The position numbers were made by a program, and so were the translations under genes. The notes beneath the pieces are model-generated. The model searched no databases and was not told the DNA's origin. It saw only the letters and a program-made list of their open reading frames with translations. From assembly GCA_045636945.1 (NCBI GenBank), contig JAZTYO010000031.1, positions 1 through 64,000 of the forward strand: a DNA stretch of 64,000 nt, given 5' to 3'. The stretch's first letter is position 1. Each line of letters opens with the position of its first letter. The stretch is from UMGS172 sp045636945 (GTDB lineage: Bacteria > Bacillota > Clostridia > Oscillospirales > Acutalibacteraceae). This document shows, in pieces, positions 25,079 through 34,411 of this stretch.

Positions 25079-25705
25079 TCACCGTTTCAAAAACATATTG
25101 GTCTGCTTCTCGTGACCAATGGTGGTGCTGGGACCGTGACCCGGATAAACAAGCACATCATCGGGCAAGGTACAAAGTCGGTCCAAAGATGCTCTCATTT
25201 CGGCATTATTACTGCTTGGGAAATCAGTTCGACCGATTGAGCCTTTAAACAAAGTATCACCGCTGAAAAGCATATTTTCGCAAAGATAACACACACCACC
25301 CTCGCTGTGACCGGGTGTATAAAGCACCTTGAACACCATATCGGCGGCAGTGACAGTATCGCCCTCGTCAACGTAAATATCAGCGTGAGAATCGGGGTCG
25401 GCCTTGCCGTAAAATCCGCCTGCCATATTTCCGAGGCTTAAAAGGTCGCTGTAAAGACCGCCTTCATCAAGCTCGTGAATGACGATTTTTGCACCTGTCA
25501 TTTTCTTTACGGCATTGGCGGCATTAAGATGGTCAAAATGACGGTGAGTTAAAAGTATAAACTTAATTTTATTGGGGTTTTCGGCTATATATTGTGAAAT
25601 CTGTCTTTCCAAATAGCCGGGGTCAATTATAACAGCGGCATTATCAGCCTCCACAATATAGCAGTTTGCCTGCATAGTGCCGTTAGGGATAGTAATTACG
25701 TTCAT
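25079..25705 (-). CDS. MBL-fold metallohydrolase, glyoxalase II-like
   Basis: 208 residues from the ATG at 25705, supported by GGAG eight bases upstream. The metal-binding THRHFDHLNAANAV (HxHxDH), TPGHSEGG (His), FSGDTLFKGSIGRTD (Asp) and PGHG (His) are all present. Short single-domain members like this (YqgX-type) hydrolyse thioesters such as S-lactoylglutathione or bacillithiol analogues in other species. The substrate here is unknown. It lies just after dtd and overlaps nothing. Confidence 0.92.
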   Translation of the reverse strand: MNVITIPNGTMQANCYIVEADNAAVIIDPGYLERQISQYIAENPNKIKFILLTHRHFDHLNAANAVKKMTGAKIVIHELDEGGLYSDLLSLGNMAGGFYGKADPDSHADIYVDEGDTVTAADMVFKVLYTPGHSEGGVCYLCENMLFSGDTLFKGSIGRTDFPSSNNAEMRASLDRLCTLPDDVLVYPGHGPSTTIGHEKQTNMFLKR

Positions 25706-25706
25706 T

Positions 25707-26162
25707 TTATTTTCTCCAGGTATCGGTATCAAGCAGAATGGTAACAGGTCCGGAAAGATGTGCTTCTATCTTCATATCGTCGCCAAACTGTCCATTGGCA
25801 ACCTGCTTCACACCGTTTTGTTTAACACATTCGGTAAAATATTCATACAAAGGCTCGGCCGTTTCGGGTCTTGCGGCATTCATAAAGTTAGGTCGGTTAC
25901 CCTTTTTGGCATCTGCACAAAGCGTGAAGTTTGAAACAACAAGCACACTGCCGTCAATATCAAGCACCGAAAGGTTCATTTTGTCGTTTTCGTCACAAAA
26001 GACACGCAAACTGCAAATCTTTCGGGCAAGCAATTCAGCTTCTGCCTTTGTATCCTCTTCGGTCACACCAAGCAACACGAAAAGTCCGTCGGCAATTTTG
26101 CCGACAGACTCCTCTTCTACTTTAACCTCTAATGCTGTCACAATCTGAACAACAGCCTTCAT
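25707..26162 (-). CDS. dtd: D-aminoacyl-tRNA deacylase
   Basis: 151 residues. Hallmarks: MKAVVQIVTALEVKV (usually xRAVVQRVxxAxVxV), SVLVVSNFTLCADAKKGNRPNF (read in parts; the SQFTL-like catalytic loop has Asn instead of Gln) and the C-terminal SGPVTILLDT. It removes D-amino acids mischarged on tRNA. The SNFTL variant in place of SQFTL is a notable but conservative change. Located immediately downstream of relA, as in Bacillus. Confidence 0.96.
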   Translation of the reverse strand: MKAVVQIVTALEVKVEEESVGKIADGLFVLLGVTEEDTKAEAELLARKICSLRVFCDENDKMNLSVLDIDGSVLVVSNFTLCADAKKGNRPNFMNAARPETAEPLYEYFTECVKQNGVKQVANGQFGDDMKIEAHLSGPVTILLDTDTWRK

Positions 26163-26166
26163 AAAT

Positions 26167-28368
26167 TCAAGTCCTTTCTACGCTAAAAACACCCTGCAAC
26201 TTCTTGATTCTTGTGATAACGTTGTCAAGATGCTCACGGCTTTCAACCGAAATAGTGATAATAATACTGCAGTTACCGTCCTTGGTTTCCTTAGCCATAA
26301 TAGCGTGGACCGAAACGTGAAGATTGCCGAGCAAAATTGACAAATCGGCAACCATACCGTCACGGTTAAGACCGAGAATTGTAATGGTAGAATCAAACCT
26401 TGAGGTACGTCCTGCATCCCATAAGGCAGGAATCCAACGCTCAGGCTCGGGTGCAAGCGATGTATCTTTAGGCACGTTGTTACAATCCTTTTTATGGATA
26501 GAAACACCGTGACCGCGGGTGATAAATCCGATAATATCGTCACCGGGAATAGGCGTACAGCAACGTGCAAGCTTGATAAGACAGTTATCAATACCCTCGA
26601 CCACAACACCGTCAGAAGATTTTGAAACTTTTCTTGTCTGTGTGTTATTGCTTAATTCAACAGGCTTTTCGGTCTTGACGAATCTTTGATACGAATCCTT
26701 GATTCGTGGCATTATCTTGGAAACCAAAATTCCGCCGTAACCTATTGCGGCATAGAAATCATCTATGCTATTGCAACGCATTTTTGTGGCAATATCACCA
26801 AGGAATTTTTCCATATCCTCGTCCGACAGTCTGATATTGTTTCGGGAAAACTCGCGTTCAAGCTCGGTTCTGCCCTCTTCGATATTCTCGGGTCTGCGTT
26901 CCTTTTTAAACCAAGCACGAATCTTGGTTTTAGCCTGATTGGTTTTGACAATATTTAGCCAATCCCTACTCGGTCCGTGACCCGGCTGATTTGTTGTGAT
27001 TATCTCAATCAGTTCGCCTGTTCTAACCTCATGAGTTATAGGCACAATTCTGCCGTCAACCTTTGCGCCCGTCATTTTGTTCCCGACAACGGTATGAATT
27101 GCATAAGCAAAGTCGATAACCGTTGAACCCATAGGCAGGTTGATAACGTCGCCTCGGGGTGTTACGGCAAAAACGTCTTCGGGAGCAAGGTCGGTTTTAA
27201 TGGTCTGAACAAGTTCTTCAACGTCGTCAGCCTCGCGTTGGTTGTCGAGAATCTGACGAATCCACTGCAAGCGTTCTTCAAACCTTGCATCACTACTGTT
27301 GACACCGTCTTTATATTTCCAATGTGCTGCAATACCGTATTCTGCGGTACGGTGCATTTCCTCGGTTCTGATCTGCACCTCGTAAGGGATACCCTCACGA
27401 CCGATAACGGTGGTATGAAGCGACTGATAAAGGTTGGGCTTCGGAGTCGAGATATAGTCCTTAAAGCGACCGGGAATAGGTCTTGCCATATCGTGGACAA
27501 CACCCAAAATGTTATAACAGTTGGCAACAGTATCGGTTATAACACGTACCGCATAAATATCGTAAATCTCATCGATGGACTTACCCTGCATATACATCTT
27601 GCGGTAAATTCCGTGTATAGACTTAATTCGACCTTCTATTTTAATACAAGGTGCAAACTCTTCCACTCTTGTTTTGAGTCGTTCCTGAATTTCGTTGAGG
27701 AAGTTTTCGCTTCGGTCGCGTTTTAAAGCCAACGACTGTTCGATTTCTCGGTATGCAATCGGGTCGAGATGCATAATGGAAAGGTCTTCCAATTCTTCCT
27801 TAACACCGCGGATACCAAGACGGTGAGCAATAGGTGCAAAGACCTCCAAGGTTTCTCTTGCTTTATCTCTCTGCTTATGCTCGGGCATTGCGTCGATGGT
27901 ACGCATATTGTGCAATCGGTCGGCAAGCTTGATAATAATAACGCGGATATCCTGCGACATGGCAATGAACATCTTGCGGATATTTTCAGCCTGAACGCTT
28001 TCCTTGGATTCAAGCGGGATTTTACCAAGCTTTGTAACACCGTCAACAAGCTCAGCAACGTTTTTACCGAATTCTTCTTTAATATCGTCATAGGTGGCTT
28101 CGGTATCCTCAACAACATCGTGAAGCAACGAAGCACAGACCGATTCAGAATCCATACCCAATGAAATAACGATTTTGGAGACCGCAATGGGGTGCATACA
28201 AAACGGCTCGCCCGATGCTCTTTTCTGCTCACCGTGGGCTTGAACGCACTTTTTGAAAGCTTTTTCGATAACAGCCTTATCGTAAAGCTCGGGTTGAGGC
28301 TGAGCATCTATAAGTTCGAAAATACTCTGTAAATTTTTATCATAATCACAAGCACAACTACAACTCAT
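26167..28368 (-). CDS. relA: Bifunctional (p)ppGpp synthetase/hydrolase RelA/SpoT
   Basis: 733 residues from the ATG at 28368, whose A is also the last base of the recJ stop (TGATG), with GGAGGTGA upstream. The HD hydrolase domain has HPIAVSKIVISLGMD, SLLHDVVEDT and KLADRLHNMRT. The synthetase domain has IYRKMYMQGKSIDEIYDIYAVRV (in parts) and LYQSLHTTVIG. TGS (VFAVTPRGDVINLPMGSTVIDFAY, in parts) and the C-terminal ACT domain follow. HD residues look intact, so both synthesis and hydrolysis are expected. Controls the stringent response. Confidence 0.98.
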   Translation of the reverse strand: MSCSCACDYDKNLQSIFELIDAQPQPELYDKAVIEKAFKKCVQAHGEQKRASGEPFCMHPIAVSKIVISLGMDSESVCASLLHDVVEDTEATYDDIKEEFGKNVAELVDGVTKLGKIPLESKESVQAENIRKMFIAMSQDIRVIIIKLADRLHNMRTIDAMPEHKQRDKARETLEVFAPIAHRLGIRGVKEELEDLSIMHLDPIAYREIEQSLALKRDRSENFLNEIQERLKTRVEEFAPCIKIEGRIKSIHGIYRKMYMQGKSIDEIYDIYAVRVITDTVANCYNILGVVHDMARPIPGRFKDYISTPKPNLYQSLHTTVIGREGIPYEVQIRTEEMHRTAEYGIAAHWKYKDGVNSSDARFEERLQWIRQILDNQREADDVEELVQTIKTDLAPEDVFAVTPRGDVINLPMGSTVIDFAYAIHTVVGNKMTGAKVDGRIVPITHEVRTGELIEIITTNQPGHGPSRDWLNIVKTNQAKTKIRAWFKKERRPENIEEGRTELEREFSRNNIRLSDEDMEKFLGDIATKMRCNSIDDFYAAIGYGGILVSKIMPRIKDSYQRFVKTEKPVELSNNTQTRKVSKSSDGVVVEGIDNCLIKLARCCTPIPGDDIIGFITRGHGVSIHKKDCNNVPKDTSLAPEPERWIPALWDAGRTSRFDSTITILGLNRDGMVADLSILLGNLHVSVHAIMAKETKDGNCSIIITISVESREHLDNVITRIKKLQGVFSVERT

Positions 28369-30392
28369 CAACGCTCACCTCCAATCATTGATTTAAGATT
28401 TTTAAGGATTTCGGCACTGTCAAGGTCGGTTTTGCCTTGGAACGGCAAAAGTTTTAACTTTCCGTCACTAATTTCTGCTAATTTCAGTTCACAAAGTGCC
28501 TCTATACTTACGGTAATCTTGCCAATCGGCAAGCAACTCAAAAGGTCATTTTCAAGACGTTTTAGTAAAACGCCGTCGTTTGAACGCAGATACCTGAACA
28601 CAACGGCAATATCATCACGGGTAGGACAGATATTTTGAGCATCAGAAATATTTGCGTCGTTGCAATAGAATTTTTCTAGCGAGGACAACTGCTTTTCCAA
28701 ATCCTCGTCATCCAATCCACTCTTTCTGAAAGCACGGACAATAACCGACACCGACTCAGTATTATTATAAACGTTAACATCTAAAGTAACCGCCAAATCG
28801 AGTAAATCGCCCACCTTAAACGGCAGGTCTTCAGGCGATACTCCAAACATAACGGCACCAAAATCTGTGTTTTCGCGCCGTAATTTCAGGCGAACGTGCT
28901 TGCCATTAGCCAAAGGTTGCACACCAACAAGCTGTGATTCCATTATACCGAAAACAGGTGTGGGATTGCCTGCACCGTAAGGTTCAAAAGCCTTTAAAGC
29001 TTTAGCAACGTCCAAGGTCAAGGCTCTCGGCTTCAAGCGGCAATCAACCTTAATTTTCTGGAACGGGACCTCACATTTTGAGGCATATTCGTTTATGGCT
29101 TTTCTTAAAAGGTCAATTTTTTCTTCTTCAACTGTCAGACCTGCAGCAAGCTCGTGGCCACCGAATTTAACAATAACACTTGACGATGCACTCAAGGCTT
29201 CGAACAGAGAAAATCCTGCAATACTGCGTCCCGAACCTACCGAACGCTCACCCGAAGCACTGATAACAATACAAGGCTTGCCGTATTTTTCAACCAACTT
29301 TGAAGCGGCAATTCCGATAACACCAACGTGCCAACCAAAACCACTGACAACTATTACACGCTGACGGTGATAACCGTTTTGCTCAATAATGTCACATGCC
29401 GATTGGAAAATTTCCTGTTCAATCTGCTGACGCTCGGCATTAAGTCGGTCAAGGCAACCTGCATAATACAAAGCATCATCATAATTTTCCGACATCAAAA
29501 GCTTGACAGCAATATCTGCATTAGCCATTCTGCCTGCTGCATTAATTCTCGGACACAGTGTAAATGCCGCGTTTCCTGCGGTGACAAACTTTGCCCCTGC
29601 AACCTCAATCAGCGCTTTAACACCAAGATTCTGTCGGCGGTTGATAAGCTGAAGACCGACACTTACGATAGCACGGTTTTCCGAAACCAAGGGTACAATG
29701 TCGGCAATGGTGCCAAGGGCTACAAGGTCAGCATATTCATAAATAACCTCTTCACAGGGACGACTTTCCAAAGCACAAACAAGCTTGAAGGCAACACCGA
29801 CTCCGCAAAGGTCGGAGAATATCCAATCGCAATCCCCGTCAATATGAGGGTCAACAACGGCCACGGCATTAGGCAATTCATCCTGCAGCAAATGGTGGTC
29901 GGTTACAACAACATCGACCGAAAGCTCGTTGGCACGTTCAACCTCATTCACGGCATTAATTCCGTTATCGACGGTAATTATCAAAGTAACGCCGTCTTCG
30001 TGAGCCTTTTCGATAGCCTTTACCGAGATTCCGTAACCGTCATTCTCACGGTCAGGCACAAAGTAGTCAACATCGGCTCCCCTCTTCTTCAGATAGGTTG
30101 TAAGCAAGGCTGTTGCAGTAACACCGTCACAGTCATAATCGCCGAAAACAAGTATCTTTTCCTTTTCCTCAATAGCAATGTTGATACGTTCAACAGCCTC
30201 ACTCATTCCGCTTAATTCATAAGGGTTGAAAAAGTCAAGCTCTTTCTCAAAAAACTGCTCTATTTCGTAAGGGTCTTCGAGTCCGCGGGCAAGAGCAATG
30301 AACACTACCAAAGGGTCTAATCTGCAATCGTCGGCAATCTCTGCAACCATCTGTTTATCAACCTCTGGAAACACCCATTTTTTGTAATTCAT
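28368..30392 (-). CDS. recJ: Single-stranded-DNA exonuclease RecJ
   Basis: 674 residues from the ATG at 30392 (AGGTGAG five bases upstream). DHH-family motifs: FGDYDCDGVTATALL, VDYFVPDR, VVTDHHLLQDELP (DHH), VGVAFKL. The DHHA1 part has GSGRSIAGFSLFEAL and FGGHELAAGLTV. A C-terminal OB-like region and extension complete the usual length. A 5'-3' exonuclease in repair and recombination. It precedes relA with a one-base overlap; the apt gene found between them in Bacillus is absent. Confidence 0.97.
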   Translation of the reverse strand: MNYKKWVFPEVDKQMVAEIADDCRLDPLVVFIALARGLEDPYEIEQFFEKELDFFNPYELSGMSEAVERINIAIEEKEKILVFGDYDCDGVTATALLTTYLKKRGADVDYFVPDRENDGYGISVKAIEKAHEDGVTLIITVDNGINAVNEVERANELSVDVVVTDHHLLQDELPNAVAVVDPHIDGDCDWIFSDLCGVGVAFKLVCALESRPCEEVIYEYADLVALGTIADIVPLVSENRAIVSVGLQLINRRQNLGVKALIEVAGAKFVTAGNAAFTLCPRINAAGRMANADIAVKLLMSENYDDALYYAGCLDRLNAERQQIEQEIFQSACDIIEQNGYHRQRVIVVSGFGWHVGVIGIAASKLVEKYGKPCIVISASGERSVGSGRSIAGFSLFEALSASSSVIVKFGGHELAAGLTVEEEKIDLLRKAINEYASKCEVPFQKIKVDCRLKPRALTLDVAKALKAFEPYGAGNPTPVFGIMESQLVGVQPLANGKHVRLKLRRENTDFGAVMFGVSPEDLPFKVGDLLDLAVTLDVNVYNNTESVSVIVRAFRKSGLDDEDLEKQLSSLEKFYCNDANISDAQNICPTRDDIAVVFRYLRSNDGVLLKRLENDLLSCLPIGKITVSIEALCELKLAEISDGKLKLLPFQGKTDLDSAEILKNLKSMIGGER

Positions 30393-30531
30393 CGTACTCA
30401 CCTGCCTTATATTAAACATTATCCCATATTAATACAAATATTTGATTTATTATACAACAAATGAGTGTATTTTTCAAGACAAAAGTAGAATAATATTACA
30501 AATATATTGTTAATTTATGAGGAAATTCAAA

Positions 30532-30945
30532 ATGCTTCAAAAATCGAAATTTTATATACTTTTATTCAGTGTCGGTGCAGTTGGATATTGCCTTATTGAA
30601 CTGCTTTGGAGAGGTCGCACACATCCGTCAATGGGCTTGGCAGGTGGGCTGGCGTTTTGCCTTATGGCTATCATTCAAAAAGAATTAAAACCCCTTAATT
30701 TTATCTACCGTTGTATTGCTTCGGGACTTTCGATAACCGCTATTGAGTTGATATTCGGTGGCGTGTTTAATCTGTGGTTACACAAAGGTGTGTGGGATTA
30801 CAGCCTTATGCCGTTTAACCTTTTGGGACAAATTTGCTTGACCTATACGGTTTTGTGGTGCGGATTATCGGCACCAATGCTGATTTTTACAGATATTTTG
30901 CGTGAAAAATTTAGTTTAAAATCAAACAAAACGGATGAAGCGTAA
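30532..30945 (+). CDS. Putative ABC-transporter-type membrane protein (CmpB-like family)
   Basis: 137 residues from the second ATG (30532), for which GAGGAAA is a suitable ribosome binding site; the frame also has an ATG at 30517 inside that site. Four hydrophobic helices. The blocks GYCLIELLWRGRTHPSMGLAGGL (in parts) and WDYSLMPFNLLGQICLTYTVLW match the clostridial family named putative ABC-transporter type IV permease (PF06541). No ATPase partner is nearby and transport has not been shown for this family. Confidence 0.8.
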   Translation: MLQKSKFYILLFSVGAVGYCLIELLWRGRTHPSMGLAGGLAFCLMAIIQKELKPLNFIYRCIASGLSITAIELIFGGVFNLWLHKGVWDYSLMPFNLLGQICLTYTVLWCGLSAPMLIFTDILREKFSLKSNKTDEA

Positions 30946-30958
30946 TACTCCATCCGTT
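30930..30958. terminator. Shared hairpin between convergent genes
   Basis: AACGGATG/CATCCGTT 8-bp stem with a 13-base loop, overlapping the 3' end of the plus-strand gene; on the minus strand TTTTGTTTG follows, serving the bile salt hydrolase gene. Confidence 0.65.
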
Positions 30959-30996
30959 CTTACTAACATAAATACATACAAATAAAAAATAGCATT

Positions 30997-31971
30997 TTAA
31001 TTCTGACAGTAAATTTGTTCCGTCTTTATTAAGGGGTAGCATTTTAAATTGGCTGTGTCTAGGTTCAGATTATGCATATTCACCGCCGAAATTTGATGGT
31101 TATCATAGGTCGTGTAATAATAAATCCCCTTATCAGCATTCATACAGGATGTGTAAACCGTTATCTCATATTCGTCACGGTCGGCAAGGTTACAGCCTCT
31201 TTGTTGGTCGACCGAGTTTAAAATATGGAAAAACTGACTGACACTTTCCACTTCCGACTCACCCGAAACCGAGTTGGATTTAACAAATGCTACACGTACA
31301 AAACGCGACATTGAGGAAAGGTCACCAGGCAAACCGATAGCACCCATTCCCTTTGAATAATGTTTCAAATCAAGGTCTTTTGAGAAGCTATTCTGAGGTG
31401 CTTTGGGCGACAGATGCATATAGTTGTTAAGGTTAAATATCTGCTCTGAAAAGGGTGGATTATTTGTCAGTACACCAACAGGATTTTCGTGTATTTTCAA
31501 TCCATCCTTGACCGATTCAACCGTTATACAATCTGTCTTGTCAGCAATCATCCAATGAAGCTGAGCCACGGGTAGTTCCTTGCTGAAAGACTCGTTTACA
31601 AGGTTGATTTTTTTCAATCTTTCCTTGGCCTCGGAAACGTTTGCACACTGCGATAAAATCCAAGGTATAAACTCAAAAACCGCAACGTTTTCTTTTCCGT
31701 GGCAAACCTCGTTAAAATGGGCATTACCCACAAAATTAAGCCCTGCCATGCAAAGACCCTTCTCGTTCATTGCATCATAATAAAGCGGATAATTTTCACA
31801 CACAAAGGCCATTCCGATTATGGCATAGTGTGAGTAACTTGTCGTTGAAAATCTAAAATCAAAAGGATAGTTTCTTGGAGTAACCGTCACGGTTTCACCA
31901 AACGAAAATTCGTTATCAAGAGTTCTTCCGAAATAGAAATCCTTGGTTTTATATGATGCTGCGGTACACAT
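30997..31971 (-). CDS. Choloylglycine hydrolase-family enzyme, probable bile salt hydrolase
   Basis: 324 residues from the ATG at 31971 (AAGGAGAG upstream), which places the Ntn nucleophile Cys at position 2 as required. Other active-site features: Arg16 and Asp19 in FGRTLDNEFS, AGLNFVG with the Asn typical of bile salt hydrolases (penicillin V acylases often have Tyr), VLTNNPPF (Asn), and GLPGDLSSMSRFVRVAF (Arg). The C-terminal YTSCMNADKGIYYYTTYDN closely follows clostridial bile salt hydrolases. It deconjugates glycine or taurine from bile acids in the cytosol, pointing to a gut habitat. Substrate preference is not readable from sequence. Confidence 0.92.
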   Translation of the reverse strand: MCTAASYKTKDFYFGRTLDNEFSFGETVTVTPRNYPFDFRFSTTSYSHYAIIGMAFVCENYPLYYDAMNEKGLCMAGLNFVGNAHFNEVCHGKENVAVFEFIPWILSQCANVSEAKERLKKINLVNESFSKELPVAQLHWMIADKTDCITVESVKDGLKIHENPVGVLTNNPPFSEQIFNLNNYMHLSPKAPQNSFSKDLDLKHYSKGMGAIGLPGDLSSMSRFVRVAFVKSNSVSGESEVESVSQFFHILNSVDQQRGCNLADRDEYEITVYTSCMNADKGIYYYTTYDNHQISAVNMHNLNLDTANLKCYPLIKTEQIYCQN

Positions 31972-32022
31972 AAAATCTCTCCTTTTTATTATTTTCTGTA
32001 TGATTTCACGCACTATACAAGA

Positions 32023-32048
32023 AAAGCACAACACTTAAGTTGTGCTTT
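32023..32048 (-). terminator. Terminator of the YwaF-like gene
   Basis: AAAGCACAAC/GTTGTGCTTT 10-bp stem, 6-base loop, then TTTTCTTG on the minus strand. Confidence 0.8.
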
Positions 32049-32057
32049 GAGTTTACA

Positions 32058-32855
32058 CTATTTAATTTCTACCGTTTCTTGTGCTTTTTCTAAGGCTATT
32101 TCAACCTCTTCAGGTGCCTTTTTGCTGAATATTTTTCTGAAAAGGAAGTACAGCATATAGACAACAAAGCAGGTGCCGAAAACACTGAAAACAACCATAA
32201 ACGGCATTATTTCGTCCGACAAAAACGGGAAAATGCTCTTTTCAATAAAGAACCAATTTTGCTCTCCGTCATAAACGGTATTACCAAACCAAGCCCACAC
32301 AAGTATGCAAAGTATCGCGATAAATTCTTTCCAAATTGATTTAATTTTAAGTACTGTATCACCCAAAGCGAGGCACAAAAATCCCCAACAGAACAAGAAT
32401 CCGTGATACATAAAGGTCTGGAAAATAAGATAACAGAACGGAGGCTGACCGCCAAGCGCTGTACCCGGATAGCACATCCACATCAAAGAGGATGCTACCG
32501 ACAGTGTTACGATAACCGACTTTATTTTGCCAAAACACTTATTAAACTGAGCAAACGGTACCAAAACAGCCATTATGGTACACACGTTAAACGGCAACTT
32601 ATAAACGCTGATACCGCTATAACTGTCGGACAGCGGCATTATAAGAAAATCCACAACGTAAAGTCCAACAGTAAGATAAGCAAACAGATTTATGACCTTA
32701 CGCTTACTGTCAGCAGTACGGTTTCTGAATAGAAATGCCAAAAGCACAGAGCCACCGAAAATTATAAATAAATATAGAAAATGCCAGATGTCAAACAAGC
32801 CAATCTGAAGCTCACTATTATTCTCGCTGAATAAACGGGTTACAAAATCTTTCAT
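32058..32855 (-). CDS. YwaF/TIGR02206-family integral membrane protein
   Basis: 265 residues, about seven hydrophobic helices. Features resembling the YwaF family are FDIWHFLYLFIIFGGS near the N-terminus, YKLPFNVCTIMAVLVP, and NTVYDGEQNWFFIEK. The hydrophilic C-terminus is Glu/Lys-rich. Family function is unknown. CGGAGG precedes the ATG. It is encoded upstream of the bile salt hydrolase gene but separated from it by a terminator, so they are probably independent. Confidence 0.82.
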   Translation of the reverse strand: MKDFVTRLFSENNSELQIGLFDIWHFLYLFIIFGGSVLLAFLFRNRTADSKRKVINLFAYLTVGLYVVDFLIMPLSDSYSGISVYKLPFNVCTIMAVLVPFAQFNKCFGKIKSVIVTLSVASSLMWMCYPGTALGGQPPFCYLIFQTFMYHGFLFCWGFLCLALGDTVLKIKSIWKEFIAILCILVWAWFGNTVYDGEQNWFFIEKSIFPFLSDEIMPFMVVFSVFGTCFVVYMLYFLFRKIFSKKAPEEVEIALEKAQETVEIK

Positions 32856-32953
32856 AATCCAACCTCCGTATATTAACTAAATACACATCTGATAATGCGA
32901 TTATAGCACTTTAATTCGACAACTGCAACAGTATATAAATAAAACACTAAAAA

Positions 32954-32979
32954 ACAACCCACCAAAATCGGTAGGTTGT
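32954..32979 (-). terminator. Terminator of the RsmF-type gene
   Basis: 10-bp stem ACAACCTACC/GGTGGGTTGT in the minus-strand RNA, with one U-G pair that would be an A-C mismatch on the other strand, then TTTTTTAG. The wobble shows which strand it serves. Confidence 0.85.
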
Positions 32980-32986
32980 CCTATAT

Positions 32987-34345
32987 TTACAGTATTCGAA
33001 GTCCTTTAGGATAGTGGTTTTTAAGCGTGCCGTTTGATGCTTTACCGAATCCGCAAGGAATTCCATTGATTTTAACCTGTGTATATCCCTTAATACCACA
33101 ATCAACGGCAATCTCCTCACCGTGCAGGAATTTATACACTCTTTCATCGTCCAAAGCCAAATCAACAACGTTCTTTGCAACAAATTGTGTGTTGTTGAAC
33201 AATGCGTGTTCGGGTATAAAACGGTTATTTTTCACTGTTCCTGCAAAAACACCCGAACGGACTATCTGAACACCCTTCAAGTTCAAATTCAAAGGTGTTA
33301 TGTAAACCTTATCCCCGCCGATTACAACGTTTTGAGGTACATTTCCAAGGAAAATTTCCGAGAAATACTCTGCAAATGCTTTATAAATCGGCTCTGATTT
33401 TTTATCTCTTATGAATTTATCATCCGTCTGCGATTTTTCGCATTCTCCGTCACGTTGCATTACGGCTACAAAGTGACCCTCTCCCCCATTGAAATTGAAA
33501 ATTCTACGAGCATATTCAATATTCTCAACATCAGGTGCGAACTCCTTGGCGGCATCCTCACCAAACTCAATTTGAGGTTTAACAAGGTGAAAATCGGGGT
33601 GATTTTTCAAAAAGTACTCAACAACACCCTCGTTTTCCTCAAAAGCATAGGTGCAGGTGCTATAAACCAACTTACCACCGGGTTTAACACACTCTGCGGC
33701 ACAGTCGATAATCTTTTTCTGCCTTTCAGCGCAGGACAAAACGTTTTCAACACTCCAATTTTCCAAAGCTGCTGCCTCTTTGCGGAACATTCCCTCACCC
33801 GAACACGGTGCATCAACTATAACCTTATCAAAAAACTCGGGCAACTGCAGACACAAAGCATCGGGTCTTGCCGAAGTGACAATCGCATTTGTAATACCCA
33901 TTCGTTCAATATTTGAAACCAACGGCTGAACACGAGAAGAAACAAACTCATTGGACACAATAAGTCCTTTTCCGTTAAGATATGCCGCTGCTTGGGTAGA
34001 TTTCCCACCGGGAGATGCACAAAGGTCGAACACAAAATCGCCTTCCTCGATGCCGATAGCCTCAACGACCGAGGTTGCAGAAGGCTCCTGCATATAAAAC
34101 GCACCTGCGTGATGCAAAGGGTGATTACCGGGTTTTGTAACATCTTCGGGCAGATAGTATGAATTTTTGCAAAAGTAAGTACTCTCTTTTAAACCAAAAA
34201 CGGTTTTCAAGACTTCTGCATCGGATTTAAGAGTATTAACCCTCAAAGCGCGAAAGGCATCGTTTTGAAAAGCTTTTTCAAACAAGGAAAATTTTTCCTT
34301 TAAGATGAGCTTCATTCGTTCAGTAAATTTTAGAGGTAAAGACAT
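32987..34345 (-). CDS. RsmF/NSUN-type rRNA (cytosine-C5)-methyltransferase
   Basis: 452 residues from the ATG at 34345 (AAGGTGG upstream). The SAM-binding DLCASPGGKSTQAAAYL, motif IV VDAPCSGEGMFRK with the release Cys, and motif VI YSTCTYAFEENEGVVEYFL with the catalytic Cys are intact. The C-terminal region (about 285-452) holds an RsmF-type PUA-like/methyltransferase-associated domain ending in GFGKASNGTLKNHYPKGLR. It likely makes m5C in 16S rRNA; tRNA targets cannot be excluded. Confidence 0.92.
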   Translation of the reverse strand: MSLPLKFTERMKLILKEKFSLFEKAFQNDAFRALRVNTLKSDAEVLKTVFGLKESTYFCKNSYYLPEDVTKPGNHPLHHAGAFYMQEPSATSVVEAIGIEEGDFVFDLCASPGGKSTQAAAYLNGKGLIVSNEFVSSRVQPLVSNIERMGITNAIVTSARPDALCLQLPEFFDKVIVDAPCSGEGMFRKEAAALENWSVENVLSCAERQKKIIDCAAECVKPGGKLVYSTCTYAFEENEGVVEYFLKNHPDFHLVKPQIEFGEDAAKEFAPDVENIEYARRIFNFNGGEGHFVAVMQRDGECEKSQTDDKFIRDKKSEPIYKAFAEYFSEIFLGNVPQNVVIGGDKVYITPLNLNLKGVQIVRSGVFAGTVKNNRFIPEHALFNNTQFVAKNVVDLALDDERVYKFLHGEEIAVDCGIKGYTQVKINGIPCGFGKASNGTLKNHYPKGLRIL

Positions 34346-34411
34346 ATTTTCCACCTTGTATAAATTTCTCGTAGCCGTCAACAATAATATTGCGAAAGCG
34401 GGGTGACAATA

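Noticed and set aside
29328..30215. 295-codon open frame antisense to recJ
   Set aside because: Shadow of recJ; Cys/Asn-rich composition and no translation signals.
30997..31971. Penicillin V acylase
   Set aside because: Active-site neighbourhood (AGLNF, NNPPF, SRFVR) follows clostridial bile salt hydrolases more closely.
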